Shown here one piece after another: positions 12,001 through 23,800 of a DNA stretch of 64,000 nt. The position numbers and the translations under genes are program-made. Source of the DNA: Paratinospora sagittata (Eukaryota > Streptophyta > Magnoliopsida > Ranunculales > Menispermaceae); assembly GCA_035771175.1 (NCBI GenBank), contig CM069598.1, forward strand, positions 4,920,194 to 4,984,193, read 5' to 3'. A model generated the notes under the pieces. The model had not been told where the DNA came from. It searched no databases and saw nothing but the letters and a program-made list of their open reading frames with translations. Numbering within the stretch: position 1 is the first letter of the stretch; every line of letters begins with the position of its first letter.

Positions 12001-14199
12001 CCCAGAATTTGAAAATAAACGAGTCGGACATCTAGATATGTATCATTATCCGACACCCATACCTGAGTCTAGGTAACATAGCCTCTATTATAAGTTTTAT
12101 TGATATAATTCTATCTCTTTTTGTATTTACATTAATGACATTGCTTCAAAGTTCTTCTCTACAAGTATTCTTATGCCATTTCTATATTTTTATTTTCCAA
12201 TATAATATAGTTTGTAAACTTGTATTCTCAATATTTGTTGATTTTCACTTAGTCATTTGATCTCTTGTAGGCGTTCTATTTTCTCTTAATCATAATATCT
12301 ACTACCCTCATTCCTTTGCACGTTAGTGTTCCAATGTTCTAAGTCACTACTCTAAGCCTATTATCATGAATTAGCTTTGCATGTTAGTGACCCTTGCTCA
12401 TTTATCGTTGCAATTGAGCACTAATGTGATGCCCCTTGCCCATTTTTCAAATCATTAAAACACCTAGAGGCAAGTGTAAAGCATTACTTAATGTGAACGT
12501 CCTAGCCTTTCACATAATCTGATTAAGTAGATTCACATCATAGTTGATCTAACACTAACTAGAAGTTACCTGACACAACCCTCTTCATTCCCGCTTGGGA
12601 TCATTTGTACATAAAGGTACACAAATAGGCTCTGCATAGGGATCCTACCATTGCAGGTCTAAGGAAGGGTTCTTGCAATATCACAATTTCAACCATTGCT
12701 CAAAGAGCTCGCCCTTCAGATATAGTCTTACAATAATGACAATAAATTTTAAAAATAATCAGTTCATGAATCAAGTATCAAAAAATTTTAAATTGTGGAA
12801 GAAAAAAAATTAAAGCAAATAGCACGCATAAGATTTCTAAAATTAAGAAAGAAAACTTCGTTTAAATAAGATCATCAAGTGAGTTATTTGATCACTTGTG
12901 TGTTTTTATACACAAGGTGGTGAAAGTTAATGTGAACCACTTTCTTCCCCTTTTTTGACTCAAGTATATCTAGGCCTCTTAAAGCACCCAATTAGTCCCT
13001 TGATATGTGTGGAAACCTCCCCATCATATATACACAATGGAAAATCTATAGGGAGAGGCCCACTTGGGGCACAATTTTTGAGCTAACGACTCCTGCTTCT
13101 TGAGGCGTATTCCTAGACATTACACCAACCTTAAGTTAGTTAATGTGAGCTACTTTCCCAATCACTATTCATTTTCCAAAGAAATATCATATTCAACTCA
13201 ACTCAACTTTTTTTCTCAACTACATGGATTGATTACATAGATCTGCTTCCTTCACTTCGCTCTATCAAAGGCTATGTCGTCATATAAATTGCAAGAAGTT
13301 AAATATTTGTTAATTATTATTGTCCGTGTTATTTTAGGTCTTCCTCTACCTCTATTGTTACCATGTAGGGTTAGTGCGTCACTCTTCCTGACTGATGCAT
13401 CCAAAGGCCTATGTTGTATGTGTCAAAACCACCTTAATCGGTTCGCTTTCATTTTATCTTCACTTAGGGCTACTCCTACCATTTCCTTAATATGCTCATT
13501 TATAATTTTATCTTTTAAAGTTTTACCGCATACCCATTTTAGTATTCGCATTTCTCTTACCCTTAGTTTGTTAACATGTTGTTTTTTACTTACCTAACAT
13601 TTTGTTCCAAAGAAAAGAACGAACTACTTATGTGGGTCCCCCCTCTCCTCTTTACTTGATATATAAATGTCAAAGCAAATATATTATTATTAGAAAAGAT
13701 GTATTACCATGACATACCTATAACAAATAGCTAACTAGTCTCTAGTAATGGTTGTACTTACATTAGAAATAATGTTTTGCAGTTAAAATATGTCGGATTG
13801 TTCCTTCAATCAAGAAATATGCACTACATGAACAAAAAAAAAACAAAAAAATCAATATGCACTACCACTAGTGTTTATAGGATATCGTATTGCCCAATGG
13901 AATATGATGAAGCTTGTGTAGATTCCATCAAGATTAAATAATCTTTCAGTTAAAAGAATTGCATCAGAAATATAAATTTTAGTAAGAATTAGTACTTAAA
14001 AGTTACAACATACAAAACTGTCTTACTGAATAACAAAAGAGGCTACTGAAACTGAAAGTACCACTTTAGAAAGACGTGAATCCAAGCTTGATTTAGAGTT
14101 GATCTCAATCTCCATGACACTGGAGCTTCTTTCATCATGGGTACAACCATTGGAATTGTCCCCTGCAGAGGATGTGTTAGAAATAATGGTAGGATGCAT
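12..14199 (-). CDS. Group I-type WRKY transcription factor with four WRKY domains; 3' end beyond the left edge
   Basis: Predicted W-box-binding nuclear transcription factor. Exons read on the minus strand: 14199-14088 (start ATG; donor uncertain), 2705-2163, 2075-1821, 1715-1296, 1206-490, 416-251, 167-12. All later junctions have gt/ag ends and matching phase (1,1,1,1,1,2), giving about 789 codons with no stop. N-type WRKYGQK domains lie near residues 136, 361 and 600, each followed by CX4CX22HXH. The last visible exon has the C-type lead-in ([16 protein letters not shown]) but WQKYGRK, and stops at the conserved NPHPR/intron position; its zinc-finger half lies off the window. The N-terminal serine-proline exon of the neighbouring paralogue is not seen here, and translation probably starts at MHPTIISN. 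Exon order and phase are seen directly; DNA binding is family knowledge; the start and first donor are inference. Confidence 0.85.
2706..3714 (-). mobile_element. RTE-like LINE remnant, 3' part (left of the gypsy insertion)
   Basis: From about 3,210 the sequence matches the 3' portion of a plant RTE-clade LINE read on the minus strand, including a degraded form of the conserved C-terminal RT tail around RWF. It continues at 8,801-9,296 and 10,187-11,610 after removal of two later insertions, where a decayed NQFGFM...[13 protein letters not shown] reverse-transcriptase motif and endonuclease segments can be read. All frames are broken. The stretch 2,706-3,200 holds only intron and degraded sequence. 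It lies in intron 2 of the four-WRKY gene. Confidence 0.6.
3715..3981 (+). repeat. 5' LTR of the chromovirus
   Basis: 267 bp, TG...CA ends, about 95% identical to the 3' LTR at 8,528-8,795. It contains TATAAATAG (promoter-like) and AATAAA (polyadenylation-like). The target duplication CATAC lies immediately before it. Confidence 0.95.
4006..8470 (+). pseudogene. Decayed gag-pol polyprotein of the chromovirus
   Basis: The reading starts at ATG 4,006 with a coiled-coil-rich Gag and is broken by in-frame stops (for example 4,285-4,287, 4,704, 5,107, 5,845, 6,532, 7,779) and frameshifts near 4,435, 4,850, 6,715, 7,300 and 8,404. Recognisable in order: Gag core (4,370-4,960), zinc knuckle [12 protein letters not shown] (about 5,027), aspartic protease [10 protein letters not shown] (about 5,260), reverse transcriptase with [10 protein letters not shown] and [12 protein letters not shown] (5,930-6,530), RNase H, integrase CSVCQQNK and DFIEGLP (7,379-7,790), and a shifted chromodomain (8,340-8,460). 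Key residues are lost: the RT metal-binding pair reads YD, not DD, and the third acidic residue of integrase is Ala. It cannot encode active enzymes. Confidence 0.93.
8528..8795 (+). repeat. 3' LTR of the chromovirus
   Basis: 268 bp, partner of the LTR at 3,715-3,981, followed directly by the CATAC target duplication. It is preceded by a run of about 25 T and a G-rich polypurine tract at 8,482-8,527. Confidence 0.95.
8801..9296 (-). mobile_element. RTE-like LINE remnant, middle part
   Basis: Continuation of the LINE at 3,210-3,714 beyond the gypsy insertion, recognised by colinearity with the plant RTE-type RT region read on the minus strand. It ends at the hAT-like insertion whose target duplication begins at 9,297. 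Confidence 0.55.
9305..10178. mobile_element. Non-autonomous hAT-like DNA transposon inserted in the LINE
   Basis: Flanked by an 8-bp direct repeat CTTAAACC (9,297-9,304 and 10,179-10,186), the duplication size of hAT transposons. The ends are imperfect inverted repeats (aatgttatcaaag against ggtgttgtgaaag on the other strand). No transposase is visible; the 874-bp interior is AT-rich. LINE sequence resumes directly after the right duplication. Confidence 0.7.
10187..11610 (-). mobile_element. RTE-like LINE remnant, RT and endonuclease part
   Basis: On the minus strand near 10,240-10,350 one can read VFIDLEK-like, NQFGFM-like and [17 protein letters not shown] stretches of an RTE reverse transcriptase, and farther right (11,250-11,600) degraded endonuclease sequence. 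There are many stops and shifts. An (AACTC)n 3'-tail motif of another copy begins at about 11,588. Confidence 0.6.
11741..12081. mobile_element. hAT-type MITE with terminal inverted repeats
   Basis: Terminal inverted repeats CTATGTTACC(C/T)AGACT at both ends and an 8-bp target duplication CCTCTATT (11,733-11,740 and 12,082-12,089). 341 bp with internal GTGTCCGACAC repeats and no coding capacity. Confidence 0.8.
12090..13190 (-). mobile_element. Degraded LINE 5'-type sequence and unassigned repeat
   Basis: 12,090-12,740 resembles the 5' and endonuclease-proximal part of the same LINE family on the minus strand, heavily degraded. 12,740-13,190 is AT-rich, with no recognisable gene. It lies inside intron 2 of the four-WRKY gene. 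Confidence 0.4.
13191..13620 (-). mobile_element. RTE-like LINE, 3' terminal fragment
   Basis: Begins with the (AACTC)n-type 3' tail and reads on the minus strand into the conserved C-terminal RT tail: [12 protein letters not shown], a stop, then HIQHRPLDA. The in-frame stop and the short length make it a dead 5'-truncated copy. The following 13,621-14,087 holds intron sequence with nothing recognised. Confidence 0.7.
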
Positions 14200-15840
14200 G
14201 CTTTCAGGCTAATCAAAAGGCACCAGCTGTTTACAATGACTTTACCTGCAGGACCAAGAGGAAAGCTTGTTAAGGTTGTATAACTTGGAATATGCACATA
14301 CTCATGCTAACATGGAGATAATAAGTCATTCATTTGGCTCCTACTAACTCCACCCAAGACAAATTAATGAAAAGCAAAACTTTCAGATTTCCCCGACCAA
14401 CAAGACCGAAAGAAAGAGTTGTAAACTAGCCTTAAAAGTAAATCATCATCATCCAATATAATTAAATGAAAACTCATAGAGCGAGAGAAACACACAGAAA
14501 GAACAATAAAAAGACTGACCAAATAGATATCTAAGAAAATAAAAAATAAAAAATAAAAATAAAAATAAATAAAACTGTGCAATGTTTTCTTCTTCATCTA
14601 TCAGACAACCTCTCCATGTCGCTGTTGTTTCAAAATTACAACTGCAGGAAACAAGATTTATCCATGTAAATCCACATTATTCATCTATCAGACAACCTCT
14701 CCGGGTTGCTGTTTTTTCAAAATTACAACTGCAGGAAACATAGATTTTTCCATGTAAATCCACATTCTTCATTCTTCTATCATTATCGAATTATTTTTAC
14801 TTGTCTCCAACTTGGAAATCTGGTATTTACATCAATGATTCTTTGCACTTTTCTGTTTCAATTCCCCAGTTTAAGACAACATTACATTGTATATTATAAC
14901 ATGTCATCTTCCTTTGGCACTTACAGCACTTAGTATGTGTGACGTTTCAAGAAAAGACGCCCGTCTATTGTACTTCTATTGCCATGGTGCTTCTGAGATT
15001 GGTACTTGCTCGGGTACAGGCCTAATCATTTGCCATCAGAACCAGACCCATGCCCAAGGATATTGACTTTAGAACATAATGGGATATTCACTTATTGAAT
15101 GATTATATCCCAAGCTCTCAATCACTATCAAGTCTAAGCTACACCTAAGGAGACTTAAACCTCAACATCTCCACTGAAATCCCCCAAACTTTTCAAATTC
15201 TTAAGACAATTCTCAAGTGGCAATAGAAGAAAAAAAAAAAAAAAGAGCAACTTGGATTATCCTAAATTAATTAACAAAAAGTAACCATAATTGCATCCAA
15301 TATTCAATCACACCAAAATCTCCCTAATCTTCACTAATCCCAAAAATATCAATTTCAAAATTTATGGAATTGAATAAACTTAAATTACAGAATACCACTA
15401 CAAACCAATGAATAGACACATAAGCAAGGACCAAAACTGCCATGTTTCATGAACGGATCGAAAATTAGAAATTCCAATTAAAACCAAAAATTGAATATAT
15501 TCACTACAGTCCATAGCTGAAGATCCAAACTAAGATCCTAAAACTCCATAACCATAGCACGATAAGATGATCAAGTAAAGCTACCGTACTCAAAATAAGA
15601 CGCACCGAAAACCACGCAACTACCTTGAGGATCAGAAATCCTCTGCAAAGGCATCGAACATATAAAAACTCGCAAAACGTTTGATCCCGCACAGAGCAAA
15701 CCCTAGAATCCGAAATTCTCAGAAGAAACTGCTTCTCGCTGAAAATTCGACGACTAAAGCCTATGAGCTTCCATTGATGAAGCTCCGAAGAAGTAAATTC
15801 ATTTTTTCCACTACATGAGCTCATAAAAACTCTGATAAAA
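14200..15840 (-). other. Probable 5' UTR exon and first intron of the four-WRKY gene, with an 87-bp tandem duplication
   Basis: Minus-strand sequence at about 15,620-15,830 is less AT-rich, carries a CTAGGGTTT telo-box-like motif common in plant leaders, and ends CTCAAG/gtagtt at 15,623, a good donor. Small upstream reading frames occur, but no serine-proline cluster. A matching acceptor (cctgcag) lies at about 14,246, homologous in position to the acceptor of exon 2 in the neighbouring WRKY gene. Here the 5' part of that exon has stops in the ancestral frame, so it is read as leader. The intron holds two 87-bp tandem copies at 14,594-14,767 and otherwise nothing recognisable. Inference from position and splice signals only. 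Confidence 0.4.
14594..14767. repeat. 87-bp tandem duplication
   Basis: Two adjacent copies (14,594-14,680 and 14,681-14,767), each containing tcatctatcagacaacctc and aaaattacaactgcaggaaa, with few differences. Intronic; no coding sense. Confidence 0.85.
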
Positions 15841-17852
15841 AGTGTAAGGAAGAATCTTGTGTGGTTGTAGGGGTATTTTCGTGATTTAAGTGGTCGATTG
15901 CGTGGTTTTGCAGCTCATCATCGAGTCAGCAGACACAGTTTGACTTGCTCACTTCCATTGATTCAGGTGTGGTTGGCGAAAATACCCTCGTTGTTGTTTT
16001 GAGATTAACTGGGAGGACACTGGTGTTCCTAAGTCGCAATATCTACCAAAATCTAACCCTTGATGAAATGAAAGGTAGAATCGTTCAAAGTGGAGGAAAG
16101 TGCACGGGTGGGCTCATTCCAATGCCCAAACTCAATTCTAATTTGGGCTTATAGTTTTCAACTTTGGCCCATCTCAAGTTTAAAATGATTTAGATAATAA
16201 TAAATAATTTAAAGTAGAAAAATGTATCTAATTTTAATCAAACTGATTTTAAAAGGGAATTCAATTTCTTTCTTTTTTTTATGATTTCACCGCTAAGCAA
16301 TACCCAGATGGTGTCCTCATTCACTTTGCGACGAGACTAATTTACTTGAATTCAATTCGGATTGAACCACAAAGGTACAAATATTTCTCAGCAAATGATA
16401 ACTTTATACACGAGAAAAATTTTAAACTCACAACTTTGCTTAAGAAGAATTCAATTTCAATAACAATTTATAATGGCTAATGACTAAATTATATATATTC
16501 CCAATGCATAAGGCTCACACAATTAACTAAATTAATGACCCTTTGGTAAACTAAACATCTCTTATGCATAAAGCTCACACAATTAGTTAAATTAATGGTC
16601 TTTCATGAACTAAACATCTCTCATGTGTTCCCAAGTATGGGACCAACTCCCCCTCTAGTCATAAAAAGTTAAAAAATTAAAATAAAATAAAATAAAAATT
16701 ATATTCAAGTTTGAACTCATGACCTTCAAGTTACAATTACACAACCCACCCCGTTGAAGATTAAAATGCATTATATTATTCAAACTTAATAGAGATAGAA
16801 ATTTTATAATGTAAGTTGTCACACTTATATTTTTTGCTTATTTCATTTCCATCCACTATGATGGTCCGTGGGGTTGACTTATAATTTCCTTTCAAAACAT
16901 CAAGTTGGAGTCACCAGCAGAGAAATATTAATATCAGAACAATCAGATCAACGATTCATGTAACTCCCAAATATTTCTAAATCAAAGGCCACACCCTTAA
17001 CTTTTGTTTTTGGACACTTGCCTTCGAACACTGAAATATTGTCTGCAAACCACTAGAATATACATTGCCAAGGGGCTTCTAAGGTAGTATATATATATAG
17101 CAATGCTACTCAAATTGCAATACTAGAAAGAATAGCAACATAAACAGAATATTACAAAAGGACAAGAGACCTCTGAAAAGATGCCACAAAATACTCAAAA
17201 AGTAAGAGTTCACAGGGCACCATAAAATTTGAAACATTTCTACAACTTTCTCATCAAAAGAAGACAATATTGATTTGTACAGAGCTTGTTGGATGATCAA
17301 TGAACCCCTGATAGAAATATTGGGAGATAAATGGATGTAAAACTGCAAGAGCAAAGAGCAGCAAATAAATAAGTACATTATAGCCTGAACATTTTGCTAC
17401 ATTCAAAGCCAAGGCTTCTTCCAATACATTGGCACAAAGATACCATCATCAATAGGTTCATACAGAATTTCATGTCTCACTGTAAACAAGCATAAATTGT
17501 GTGCCTCTACAATTTGGGAACTGCAGCAAAGAACAATTGAGAAATATTGCACAAGTATTTCGCAGCTAAACTCCCGTTTCAGGAGAGCCAAGCAATTTGT
17601 TATTGATGTTCAGAAAAAGACAACCTATATATTAATTTGGGTCTATATCTACACATAAGCCTCATGCAGCTTACTAGGTTAACCAAATATACAAGAACAG
17701 CTTGTGATAAGCAGCCATTGCAAGGTTAGCAGTATAACAACAGCGCAGAAGACTTGGGCGACAGCATTTTCAACCTTTAACGACACAAATGCTTAACCCA
17801 CGGGAAAGCATAATCACGGTTATTTTTTCAAGAACCATTTGAAGAATCTTAG
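15841..17852. other. Region between the two WRKY genes
   Basis: Contains the presumed upstream region of the four-WRKY gene (about 15,840-16,300), a 60-bp tandem duplication (16,504-16,623), AT-rich sequence, and the 3' flank of the complete WRKY gene (17,640-17,852). No convincing coding sequence on either strand. Confidence 0.5.
16504..16623. repeat. 60-bp tandem duplication
   Basis: Two head-to-tail units starting atgcataa(g/a)gctcacac at 16,504 and 16,564, about 85-90% identical by eye. Confidence 0.8.
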
Positions 17853-20800
17853 TTATGGGCCCATCATTAATCCTCCCAAGTGATGTAGAAACGGGTTAGA
17901 GGAATGGTTTAATGGTTGAGTCTCAAAGCAAAAGCTTTCACCACGGCCTTCCCTTGATCCATACTTACCTGTATCACCGCTTAAGCCATCACTATATGCT
18001 TGAATCATATTACTAGAACCTGGATCAGCAGCATGGGAATGGGTTTGCATAGCTTCTGCATCAAATATTTGCTGCCTGCCATTTGATCTATTTTCAGGAC
18101 TCAAGCTAATTCCGACCCCAAGATCAAGGCTGATTGTGTCAGTTTCTTCTGTTCTAGCCCCCAACATTCCATTGGAAGCAGTACTATAAACTGTTGGCCC
18201 TGCCGTATCATGGGTACTTGTCCTTGCAGCAGGTACATCGTGGTTATGCTTTCCCTCATAAGTGGTTATAACCGCTTTTGGATCATGTGATGCCCTCTCT
18301 ACATGTTTCCTAACTGGGCATCCTGCATTTGTGCACTTGTAGTAACTCCTACATAACATGAGCCAGCATAAAATGGTTAAGATAGCAAAAGCAATCTTAC
18401 ACAAGAATTCAGGAAATCAAGATTAAAGCTAGAAATATGTAAGAGGATCAGAAACATGTAACTATCGTCCCAGGGAATAAATTGTCTTGCAATTTGCCAG
18501 AAATCGAAGCAAGAAGAAAGTATATTAACGACAATCAGGAAAAACAAAAAAAATAGGGAGCAATGCACATAAGATATCAGCATGAATATGCAACAATTTG
18601 ATTCGAGGAACATTCCTGATATGATTATCTCAGACAGCATTTTCAAATCCTCAAAGACATTTTTCCTCTTCATTTCGTACCTATATTTATCATCTTTTAT
18701 TAGTATCATACACTATTGCCAACTTGGCAGTTGCACTTCTTTTATTGTGCCCGGCCCAGGAGTCACATTCCAGAGCTTATTCACATACATCTAACACTAC
18801 AACCAGATGGTTAATGTATTTGCGGAAAAGGACAAAGCAAGAGGGAAAAGGAGGAAATTAAAGGTATGACGGTGAACGAAACTAAAAAGAAATGAATTCC
18901 ATAGCTCATGGAAATGAAGCCATGTTGCATCAAAACAGCATGAGGCACAAACAAATATCAAACATCAACTTAGAGAGAAAAGGAGAATATATCTGAAATG
19001 ATGTATAAAACAGAAGCTGAAAGAAGAGGGAAGAGAGAAAATTCATCTAATGAACGAGAGACAAGTTATCTGATTGTTACAAATCTTGTATGAACTACTT
19101 TTTCTTTCTTTTCATTTTAATACACAAGTTATATAATGGACAATTTTATATTAAATTTGAAATGATTATTTGTTGCTTTGATTTTAATATCATTGTGGAA
19201 AGAATGATTGAACACAAATTTTCATGGAATGTGTTATTTGTTCACTTAATACTACATGGTAACAATAGAGATGAAGGAAGATCTAAAATAACATGAATAA
19301 AGATAATTAACAAATATTTAATTTTTTGTAATTTAAACGCCAACTTAGCCCTTGATAGGGTAGAGTAGAAGAAGCGGATTCATGTAGCCGACCCAATTGA
19401 GTTGGGAAAAGGCTTAATTGAGTTGAGTATGTTATTAGTTTACTGTAAAATGCATCTATTTTTTTGACTTTATCTCTTTAAGATTTTTTTTTTTTTTAAT
19501 TTGAAAAAAAAAACTATCTACCTATATATATATATATCTTGTCACCTAGATCTTATTGTGTGTCGCCAAAGGCTACAAAGCAAAACACTTGCTTGAACAC
19601 ACATTTACAAGTCCTAGATACACTATTATCATACATTGTTTGCCATATCTCGAAAGCAATTAGTATTTCACATGCAAATGAAGTTTCTCTAAGCTTCTTT
19701 TAGTTGGCCAAGTTTTATAAAAATTTTCAGTTTCAAATGGAATTTCCTCAAATTAATTCCAATTTTCATGTGATTGAAGTCAAGGAAATTTTGGATTTTA
19801 GTTCCTATTGAATGTAAAGGAACTTACAGACAACATACGCAAAAAGTGCAGCAAAGATGAGGATGTTAAGACGATTAGTAGAAGTCTGGAAGAACTTAGA
19901 AAACTTAAACATTAAATCAATAAAGTTGTTTCAATATATGGAAAAATGTGAAAATGTCAAGTCACAACATAAATTATTATAAGAGGGGAGAGGAAGGAGG
20001 AAACACATAATGAACATCAACAAAAAGCTTGTCACAATCTTTTTAAGGACAGGTGTACACATCTTCTTCACTAGTCAACTTTATCCACATGCATATTTTC
20101 TATTAAATTGAGGATGCTCACGTCATAGGGACCTTCACTCTTCCAACCAAAGTCAATTTTGGCTTTTTTTAAATACCTTCAAGCTTCAACTAACACTCAT
20201 TCACTCATAAAATCCTTGTGATTTGTTTTACAAGTCCAAAGTACCTTAGTTGACTTTATCTCATTTTATCATCAAGTAATGTTAAACCTAAACAATCGCA
20301 AATGAGTCCATTCCAAATTTTACCCCTTCTAGCTTCAATGTGCATCCACCTCAAAAGCACCATCTCAAATATGTTTATTTTGTAACATTTTGCTTCAATC
20401 ATAATGGTATTCAACTATTCCCATACAGAAGACTATAAATGCACCTCTCCCCTTTAACAATCTCCTGTATTGTTCCCGCCAAAAAAATAAATAAATAAAA
20501 TCTTGCACAATTTTCTAAGCAACATCTGCTACAATATCATCCTTCTAATAAATGATTGAACAGATAAATTAAAATGTAGCTGCACAGGAACCACTAGAAC
20601 AACTAACCACATTAGTTCTTCCACCATATAACCTCTCCCTCTCTGAAACACAGTCAACTATCAGTAGGCAAGTCATTGCCGTTTCTTACGAGGTGATCCC
20701 CTCTTGAATTGGTTACAGTAGTGTCCTTTCCTTTCATTTTTATGGATGGTTGGCTGAAAAGTCTTTGCTCACTGATTATCTAAAATCCTAAGAAAAAGAA

Positions 20801-23800
20801 CACATGGGAGGTTGATTCAATGTTGTACGTCATTGTAAGAGAAAACAAGAAAACGAGGTTCTAGACATTTCTAAAGCAACCAGCAATGGATACTAACAAA
20901 AGCAAAAGGTTGGGCCCCTATCTACCAATGTCTGTCTCATCTGATGTGTATATGAATCCCGGAAAAGGATCAGCAACTCGTATCTTATTTCTTTATTCAG
21001 ACAACAAGTTCTATTTTATAACAGTTACTTTATTTAACCACAATAACACAAAATACCTTGGATTAGGGTTCCCTTTTACCACTTTCTGCCCATATTTGCG
21101 CCAGCGATAGCCATCATCCAGTATATCAACCTCACTCAGAGTTTGAACAACAACACGAGGTTCTCGGGTCGCTTTACCCAGTAGTGCAATATCCATGTTA
21201 ACAATGTCTTTCTTCCTGGTCAGTATTTTTTTTTTTTTTTTGGACAGTTCAATCAGAATTAGTAGATGGACGCAAGTACAAATCCCAAGTAGTCTCTATT
21301 TTAAACTAAATCTACCTGCGTTTTGATTCTGGATCATCATCGTCATCATCATCAACCTCATTGATAACCCTGTTCATTTGGGCACCTTCTCCTTCTGCAT
21401 TGTCATCGCTTGCTGCAATAGGAGAAAGTTCAGGGTCACCATTTGGTTCAATTTGATGATGCGTCTGCCCAGGTGCATTGAATGATGACTTATCTGCAAA
21501 AAAGTGCCAATACAATTTCAGTAATCAAGCAAGTCATTCATGAAAACCTCAGTTACAGTCTAAAGTGATAGTTATCAGCTTACTTTCTGAGCTGTTTAAG
21601 GAAGAAAACCTATCAGACCCGTCCTCTTGAGTAGCAAGAATAGTACCAACAGCCATTCGACGGCTCGGTTGAGGTTTAGGGTGATCATGTTCACCCTTGT
21701 AGATAATCTCTGTAATTTGCCCATCATGGGAGCGCTCCAATTGCTTTTTCACTGGGCAATTGGGATGTGTACATTTGTAATAGCTCCGTGGAAATTCACA
21801 TCCTTTAACATGTTTCTGCCCATATTTTCGCCAGTTATATCCATCTTCTGATAATCTATCAACTGCATTAATAGAACTAGTTCCTTTATGGTCAGATTGC
21901 ATAGATTGGATCCCACTGTCTGAACCCTTTCTTTGCCATAACTCATCAGGAGCAAGTTCTGTTGGAGCACTAGCTACTGAAGTAGCCATATGAACTTGTG
22001 GATTAGAAGTAGTTACAGATAGAGTCAAATCATGAGAGGAGGCCATCATATTCTCAACTTTAGTTGAATGTGAAGACACCAGAGCGTGAGACTGCAATTC
22101 ACCATGAACTTGAAAAAGTGGCTCACATTTTTGGTGGTTTGGCCCTGCAGAAGCCTTAATATAATAATAAAAGATGGTAAGCCACCACCCAAAGCACAGT
22201 CAACACCAACTATGCAATAGATAATCAGGTCAACAACAAGCATTGTGTTGACAGCATCCGCATAAACATACATATGACTAAACATGCATACTATACTACA
22301 ATAGAGAAAAACTGCTTTACAAAATCAAAAATAAAATAAATCAAATCAAATAAGAACCAGCATATCATGAGCTATTATGAAACTATTTTCCTTTCTGTAA
22401 TCATAAAAAAAAAAATGACATCCGTGTTCTTTTCAATATGAATACTTCAAAAGTTTTTCTCTTCCAAAATCTTTGATCAGTTTATCATTCCTATCTGCGT
22501 CACGCTGATGGCTCAAACTTTATTGTAACCCTTAAACAAATATTTCTTATACATTATTCTTCCTGGAAGCATTACAGCTACCAGCACCTTGAATCAAGGT
22601 GGCAATTAACCTCTAAGGATGTTAATTTCTTGAATTGGCTTTTTGAACCTCAAGTAGAGTTCCTTTGTTCATATAGGCATTTACCAGGCCATCAAAGAAA
22701 GATACCCCTTCAATACATAGGAAGGTAATTTTGGGAAGTCATATAGAGAAAGTTAATAAAATCTTTTTTTTTTTTGGGGGTAATGATGAATTAACAAGAA
22801 AAATGGCTCTAAATAAAGGTGCATAGAGAAAAGACCCATCAAATTGACTCTAAACAATTGGGAATTTGAACAAGGCTCTGTTGTTGTTGTTCATAACTTC
22901 ATATACAATGGTAAGAGAACCTATTACTAGTATTAGCCAAGATAGGCAGGAAAGTTAATAAAATCTTTTTTTTTTTGTTTGGTAATGATGAATTAACAAG
23001 AGAAATGGCTCTAAATAAAGGTGCATAGAGGAAAGACCCATCAAATTGACTCTAAACAATTGGGAATTTGAACAAGGCTCTCTTGTTGTTGTTCATAACT
23101 TCATATACAATGGTAAGAGAACCTATTACTAGCATTAGCCAAGATAGGCAGGATCTAGTACAAAGCATATCATTGGTAAAAGAATTTATACTTAATCTCA
23201 TATATCTGATGCTCATGCTCGATATTAGTGTCTGGTATTGATGCACGTTGAGAGATTAGACGTGCCCATTCCTCAAATCACTGGATACATACGTTCCTAT
23301 GGAGATTGGCGTTGAAAAATGTTCAAAATTTGAACAAGGACTATGTTCTTAACTCAACTCAACAAAGCATTTTCCCAACTATATAGGGTCGGTTGCATGA
23401 GCTCCCTTCATCTACTTTATTCTATCAAGGGCTAAGTTTACATTTATATTACAAGTAGTTATATCATTTTTAATCATCTCTATCCATGTTTTAGGTCTTT
23501 ATCTACCTCTATCTTTGTCACGAATTGTTATCATTCTTCTTAATTGGCACATCTAAGGCTCTTCTATATATGATATTCGTGTTCAAAGCACCTTAATCAA
23601 TTCTCTCTCATTTTATCTCTAAGTCTATGATTTCTCAAATATGTTCATTTCTAAGCCTATATTCCTTCTTCGAATTAAGCCACCATTATTTTCTCTTCTT
23701 TCATTTTTTTTTTATTTTTCTTCTTCATCTTCATGTTCTTTCTCTTTTTTCAGAAGATCCTCTTCATTTATTTAGTTTTCTCCTATCTCCATCTTCTTCT

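Noticed and set aside
14364..14597. Minus-strand open frame with a string of Asp as an extra WRKY exon
   Set aside because: No similarity to the paralogue's exons; Phe/Tyr-rich low-complexity translation of an AT-rich intron.
16504..16623. CRISPR-like or regulatory repeat array
   Set aside because: Only two diverged copies in a plant nuclear genome; a simple tandem duplication.
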